A program made the position numbers and the translations under genes. Source: Spirogloea muscicola (Eukaryota; Streptophyta; Zygnematophyceae; Spirogloeales; Spirogloeaceae). From it: 16,986 nucleotides of DNA. Location of the stretch: the NCBI GenBank assembly GCA_009602725.1, contig WELB01000015.1, positions 1,091,457-1,108,442 of the forward strand. Direction: 5' to 3'. Shown piece after piece: positions 14,339 to 16,986 of the stretch. Each line of letters begins with the position of its first letter. The first letter of the stretch is position 1. Below the pieces are notes generated by a model. That model searched no databases. It was not told the origin of the DNA and saw nothing but the letters and a program-made list of their open reading frames with translations.

Positions 14339-14415
14339 GTAGGGCGCAACCCGTATGGGCGGGCTGGAGAGCCCCGGAGCGCCGAGCGCTGAGTCCCTGT
14401 ACCTACTGCCTTGAC
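14339..14415 (+). repeat. 77-bp dispersed repeat, copy 2
   Basis: Same orientation and length as 5659-5735. On its right, after a short gap, lies CCCATGGGTTACCCCC (about 14428-14443), the reverse complement of the block that sits left of copy 1. Confidence 0.85.
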
Positions 14416-14464
14416 CCGAGTCACCCCATGGGTTACCCCCGCTGAGGTTCCCTATATTGGCTTT

Positions 14465-14530
14465 GAACATTGTCCATTCTTTTTGGGTTGGCTTTGCCAG
14501 CCCCTCTTCTCAATGGGCGAGCACCTTCTT
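14465..14530 (+). mobile_element. LINE 3' tail fragment A6
   Basis: Only the terminal part is present: ACATTGTCCATTC, T-run, hairpin GGGTTGG (14485-14491) / CCAGCCC (14497-14503), CTCAATGGGCGAGCACC, TTCTTC. No coding part precedes it. Confidence 0.78.
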
Positions 14531-14860
14531 CCCTATACAACCTCCTACCTGAGATATCTATCTAACCAGGGTTAGCCCTGGTCGTTTCCGCCCAACCACC
14601 CTCTAGCCGACGATACAACAACGCTCTGCGCCCGGGCATGACAACTTCTTCGCCTATTGATAATGAGGTTGCTCAATGGCTCGAGGGCTCGAGGGCTTGA
14701 TGAGCTGAGAATCCAACCGTTTCACGCTTGAACTTCATTCGAATAAGGAATCTAGTTTACCAAGAATGGGTAACATAGAAATACTCTTATGGGCGGGGGG
14801 GCCCTTGTAAGCAGTCCTCAAGTTTCCATGCGCTCTTGCCTAGTAGGACAAAGACGCACA
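14531..14860. other. Single-copy, lower-GC stretch without a gene
   Basis: I see no coding frame with family resemblance and no tRNA-like fold. It holds a perfect small hairpin, ACCAGGG (14565-14571), TTAG, CCCTGGT (14576-14582), and two adjacent CTCGAGGG units near 14679-14695. Confidence 0.5.
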
Positions 14861-14869
14861 TGGTTGCCC

Positions 14870-14945
14870 AATAAGCTCCAGTCAGCAGCCGCAAGTTAGA
14901 GTAGCCGCAGCTTGAAAGGCAGTCTCTTCTAGTAGAAAGACCGTG
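14870..14945 (-). pseudogene. LINE C-terminal relic B6 (minus)
   Basis: The minus strand reads CLSSCGYSNLRLLTGAY followed by TGG where other copies have TGA. It is the LINE ending SYSDLRLLTRGY in decayed form. Upstream and downstream parts are not recognisable. Confidence 0.5.
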
Positions 14946-15029
14946 TAGAGAAAGAGACGTAGGCCAAATGGCCAGGTACAATGGCAATCACATCTAAAGA
15001 TCTACATAACCTACAGCAGATTGACCCGC

Positions 15030-15050
15030 TCAATAACCACGGGTCAAAAC
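15030..15050 (-). pseudogene. Tiny LINE coding-end relic B7 (minus)
   Basis: The minus strand has ACCCGTGGTTATTGAGC, encoding TRGY-stop as in the LINE copies (TGA at 15032-15030). It is too short to call on its own; the context of similar relics supports it. Confidence 0.35.
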
Positions 15051-15109
15051 ATAAAGGTCACTACTCGATGCATGAATACTAGATGCCAGGAACGGAGCCC
15101 TTCTGCCAC

Positions 15110-15190
15110 TTCTAGTAGAGGGCGATGGCTGTTATCGGCCAGCCCAGAAAACCGAGTGAGTTCTGAAGGGGCCAGAAAAGCGTTAAAAAG
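15110..15190 (-). mobile_element. LINE tail relic (minus)
   Basis: On the minus strand, GCTTTTCTGGCCCCTTC, a TTTTCTGGGCTGGCC stretch and a decayed hairpin follow the order of the LINE 3' tails. No coding end is attached. Confidence 0.4.
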
Positions 15191-15284
15191 AAGTGGCTCT
15201 CCTAATGGTTCTGCTGGCTTCTGCTGGCAGAGAGGCCACCACCAAAAGCCTTGCAAGGCCTTGAAAGCAAAGACCAGGTAGCCT

Positions 15285-15510
15285 GCGCTCATGTGGCAAG
15301 GGCTGTGATAAGCCAGCCCGAACAAACGATTGACAAGGTTCAAAGGGGCCAAACTACGAAGGGGCCAAAAGCGCCATCTCAGAGCTGGGGTAGGATGAAC
15401 CACTCAATAAATAAGAGTGAGGAGCCGCAAATCCGTAAGGCTAGCTGCCGGGAAACAATACCCACTGACGAAAGCCAGAGGCTGCAGCAAGAGCACGGCC
15501 AGCAGCGTTA
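15285..15510 (-). pseudogene. 5'-truncated LINE relic B8 (minus)
   Basis: The minus-strand coding remnant (about 15510-15407) reads AGRALAAASGFRQ and then decays, ending in TTATTGAGTGG. The tail contains two GGCCCCTT motifs and the hairpin region GGGCTGGC...CAGCCC near 15303-15319. It aligns best with copy A1 at the start of the window. Confidence 0.6.
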
Positions 15511-15514
15511 GAGC

Positions 15515-15605
15515 ACACAGCGACTCAAGTGGTCACAGCGACTGGATGCTCAATAACCCCTGGTGAGCAGCCATAGGTCAGAGAAGCTAGTCTCCGGGTT
15601 GTAGA
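15515..15605 (-). pseudogene. LINE coding-end relic B9 (minus)
   Basis: The minus strand reads SFSDLWLLTRGY followed by TGA near 15553. The region just below 15551 has no clear tail and may be truncated by B8. Confidence 0.5.
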
Positions 15606-15696
15606 GTTCAGGGTTAGGAAACCGTCAGCAGAGCGAACAAGTCAGAAAGATATGGCAGGAGATCGAAGTAATCACGGAATAGAAGGCGCTTCCAGC

Positions 15697-15727
15697 AAAA
15701 AGTGCCATCCTGGAGAGGGCACTTTTT
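15697..15727. repeat. 10-bp inverted repeat, hairpin-forming
   Basis: AAAAAGTGCC (15697-15706) and GGCACTTTTT (15718-15727) with an 11-nt loop. On the plus strand it resembles a stem followed by a T-run, but nothing else supports a transcript here. Confidence 0.6.
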
Positions 15728-15757
15728 CACAGCTATTGCCCATTTGGAGAGGGCTGT

Positions 15758-15817
15758 GGCTGTGGGCCAGCCCAGAAAGTAGAAAGCGGCTGTGGGCCAG
15801 CCCAAAAAGTAGAATGA
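15758..15817 (-). repeat. 30-bp tandem duplication of a LINE tail hairpin
   Basis: GGCTGTGGGCCAGCCCA starts at 15758 and again at 15788. On the minus strand each unit reads CTTTTTGGGCTGGCCC (CTTTCTGGGCTGGCCC in one unit) followed by ACAGCC. This is another doubled LINE tail end, as in B2 and B3. Confidence 0.65.
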
Positions 15818-15905
15818 ACGTAAAAGATGGCCGCCCACTAACTGCGACAGCCGCCACTTGTCAGACAGAAAGGCCCATTAGTAGAGGGTTATATCTGTGA
15901 TTGGC

Positions 15906-16888
15906 CAGCCCCTCCTGTCAGAGGGGCCAATGAGCTACCTCCGGCCGCCGCGGCCGATGGGGATATACGTCCTGTCCGTGCAGATACACTGTCTGACTTA
16001 TCCGAGCCCCGAGCAAATCTCCCCCCGCCAGCCAAGCCAGGGGGAAGAATGGCACCATTTGGCTTAAATTCAAAATACTGTACTCCGCAAGTTGAGCGGC
16101 GTCCTGCGCAAGCTGCCCTGACGCGGGTCGCGTCAGCCACACGGCCGTCAGCCGCGTCAGCCGTCCGTTGCCCGGCGGCGGCCGGCCGTCCATGGGCCGC
16201 CGGCGGAGTACGTGCCCACGTGGCGCCGCTGGCCGCCACAGGAGCTCCGGGGCGTCAGCGCTGACTCTGGGCGCAAAAGGCGGGCCTGGCCGGCAGATTC
16301 AAATGGACGCGCCGCGGCCGCCGCCCAGCCCGTAGTGGGAACCGGCCCCCGACCGGGCTGAAGGGGGCCCGGGCGCACGTGCAGGGCGAGTGGCCGTACG
16401 GAGACCCACTATTTGAGGCTAGACGACAGGCTGGGCCCCACGCGGGCCCCGCACGAGCGCCACGCGTCACGACACTTTTGTCCCGCCGTCCCCCGGCGGC
16501 GGCCGCCTCTCATTGGGCCCGCGCCCGCACGTGCGCAGCGAGGTCCACGTGCGGAGGCGGTTCAATCTAGGGGCCCTGACAGCCCGCCACGCGGCAGCCG
16601 CCCACGGGCTGCTTACCGGCTATGGAGGTATGGGGGGGTCCTTCCCGGGCGGCTATGGAGGAGCTGGCGCCCGGCTGGCTGCCACTGACCCCCCCCCCGG
16701 GCTCCCACCGCCATGGCCTATGGCGGCGGCGGCGGCGGCCGCGGCGGGGCCTGATGGCGGCCGCCACGGGCCTGCCCGCCCGCGGGACGGCCGCCACCGT
16801 CAACCCCCGCCATTCGTCTCCCGACCCATCCCCCGCCGCTGCCGCCGCCGTCTTCCGCGAGGCTCCCCCCCGCCGCTCTGCCACTGCC

Positions 16889-16889
<1 letters not shown>
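15906..16889. promoter_or_regulatory. GC-rich, gene-free region with E-box and palindromic motifs
   Basis: No convincing gene is present; the open frames are what such composition gives by chance. Four CACGTG cores occur at 16217-16222, 16376-16381, 16528-16533 and 16546-16551, the first in the full palindrome CCACGTGG. There is an inverted CCAAT at 16512-16516. CTGACGCG-GGT-CGCGTCAG (16118-16136) and GTCAGCGCTGAC (16254-16265) are perfect palindromes, and CGTCAGCC recurs between 16129 and 16163. A GCG/GGC repeat lies at about 16722-16746. This could be a CpG-rich promoter of a gene beyond the right edge, but no transcription start can be placed. Confidence 0.3.

Positions 16890-16986
<97 letters not shown>
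16890..16986. repeat. 97-nt T homopolymer at window end
   Basis: Uninterrupted T from 16890 to the last base. It could be the poly(A) of a minus-strand retrocopy whose body lies to the right, a true homopolymer, or an assembly or contig-end artefact. No interruption or flanking TSD is visible to decide. Confidence 0.95.

Noticed and set aside
15889-16884. Minus and plus frames of 60-116 codons at the right end
   Set aside because: They are low-complexity Ala/Arg/Pro/Gly peptides with no motif, in a region where stops are rare by composition.
1-16986. tRNA, rRNA or snRNA genes as LINE targets, and CRISPR arrays
   Set aside because: I looked for tRNA T-arm consensus, rRNA-like blocks and the U2 snRNA start and saw none; the tandem repeats are coding linkers or LINE tails.

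Overview
The window looks like transposon-dense nuclear DNA of a GC-rich green alga or a related plant-lineage eukaryote. The main host clue is a broken exon of a calcineurin B-like (CBL) calcium sensor on the minus strand at about 10761-10857; that family is best known from plants and green algae. I see no rRNA, tRNA, CRISPR, operon or bacterial signal. Almost everything else is retroelement sequence, most of it truncated.

Layout. Positions 1-330 hold the C-terminal tail of a non-LTR retrotransposon (LINE). Positions about 632-5545 hold a large, imperfect inverted repeat. Its plus arm (about 770-3240) and minus arm (about 3269-5541) meet across a 28-nt spacer. Each arm carries a cytosine-C5 DNA methyltransferase-like (MTase) region, a repetitive linker, a retroviral-type aspartic protease, a second linker, and the beginning of the next MTase. 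Both arms are broken by stops and frameshifts, and no reverse transcriptase, RNase H or integrase accompanies them. Positions 5740-6120 hold a frameshifted LINE fragment. Positions 6145-6360 hold an inverted LINE 3' tail bounded by an 11-bp target-site duplication (TSD).

Positions 6546-10451 carry the one intact large gene: a LINE protein with an N-terminal zinc finger, a reverse transcriptase (YADD), a CxC...HxxxC zinc knuckle and a PD-(D/E)XK restriction-like endonuclease. This is the architecture of the R2/NeSL/CRE-type early-branching LINEs. After it comes the CBL exon remnant (10551-10860). From 10912 to about 15820 there is a graveyard of 5'-truncated LINE copies in both orientations. 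Many carry a 3' hairpin (GGGCTGG, 5-nt loop, CCAGCCC), and the TSD-bounded ones end without poly(A). Positions 15900-16889 are a very GC-rich, gene-free stretch with E-box and palindromic motifs. The window ends in 97 consecutive T.

How the parts work together: the intact LINE protein has the domains needed to nick a target and copy its own RNA, and relatives of that type probably made the scattered tails. The MTase/protease element is a different retroelement lineage. Its palindromic arrangement could give a long hairpin RNA if transcribed. That is inference only.
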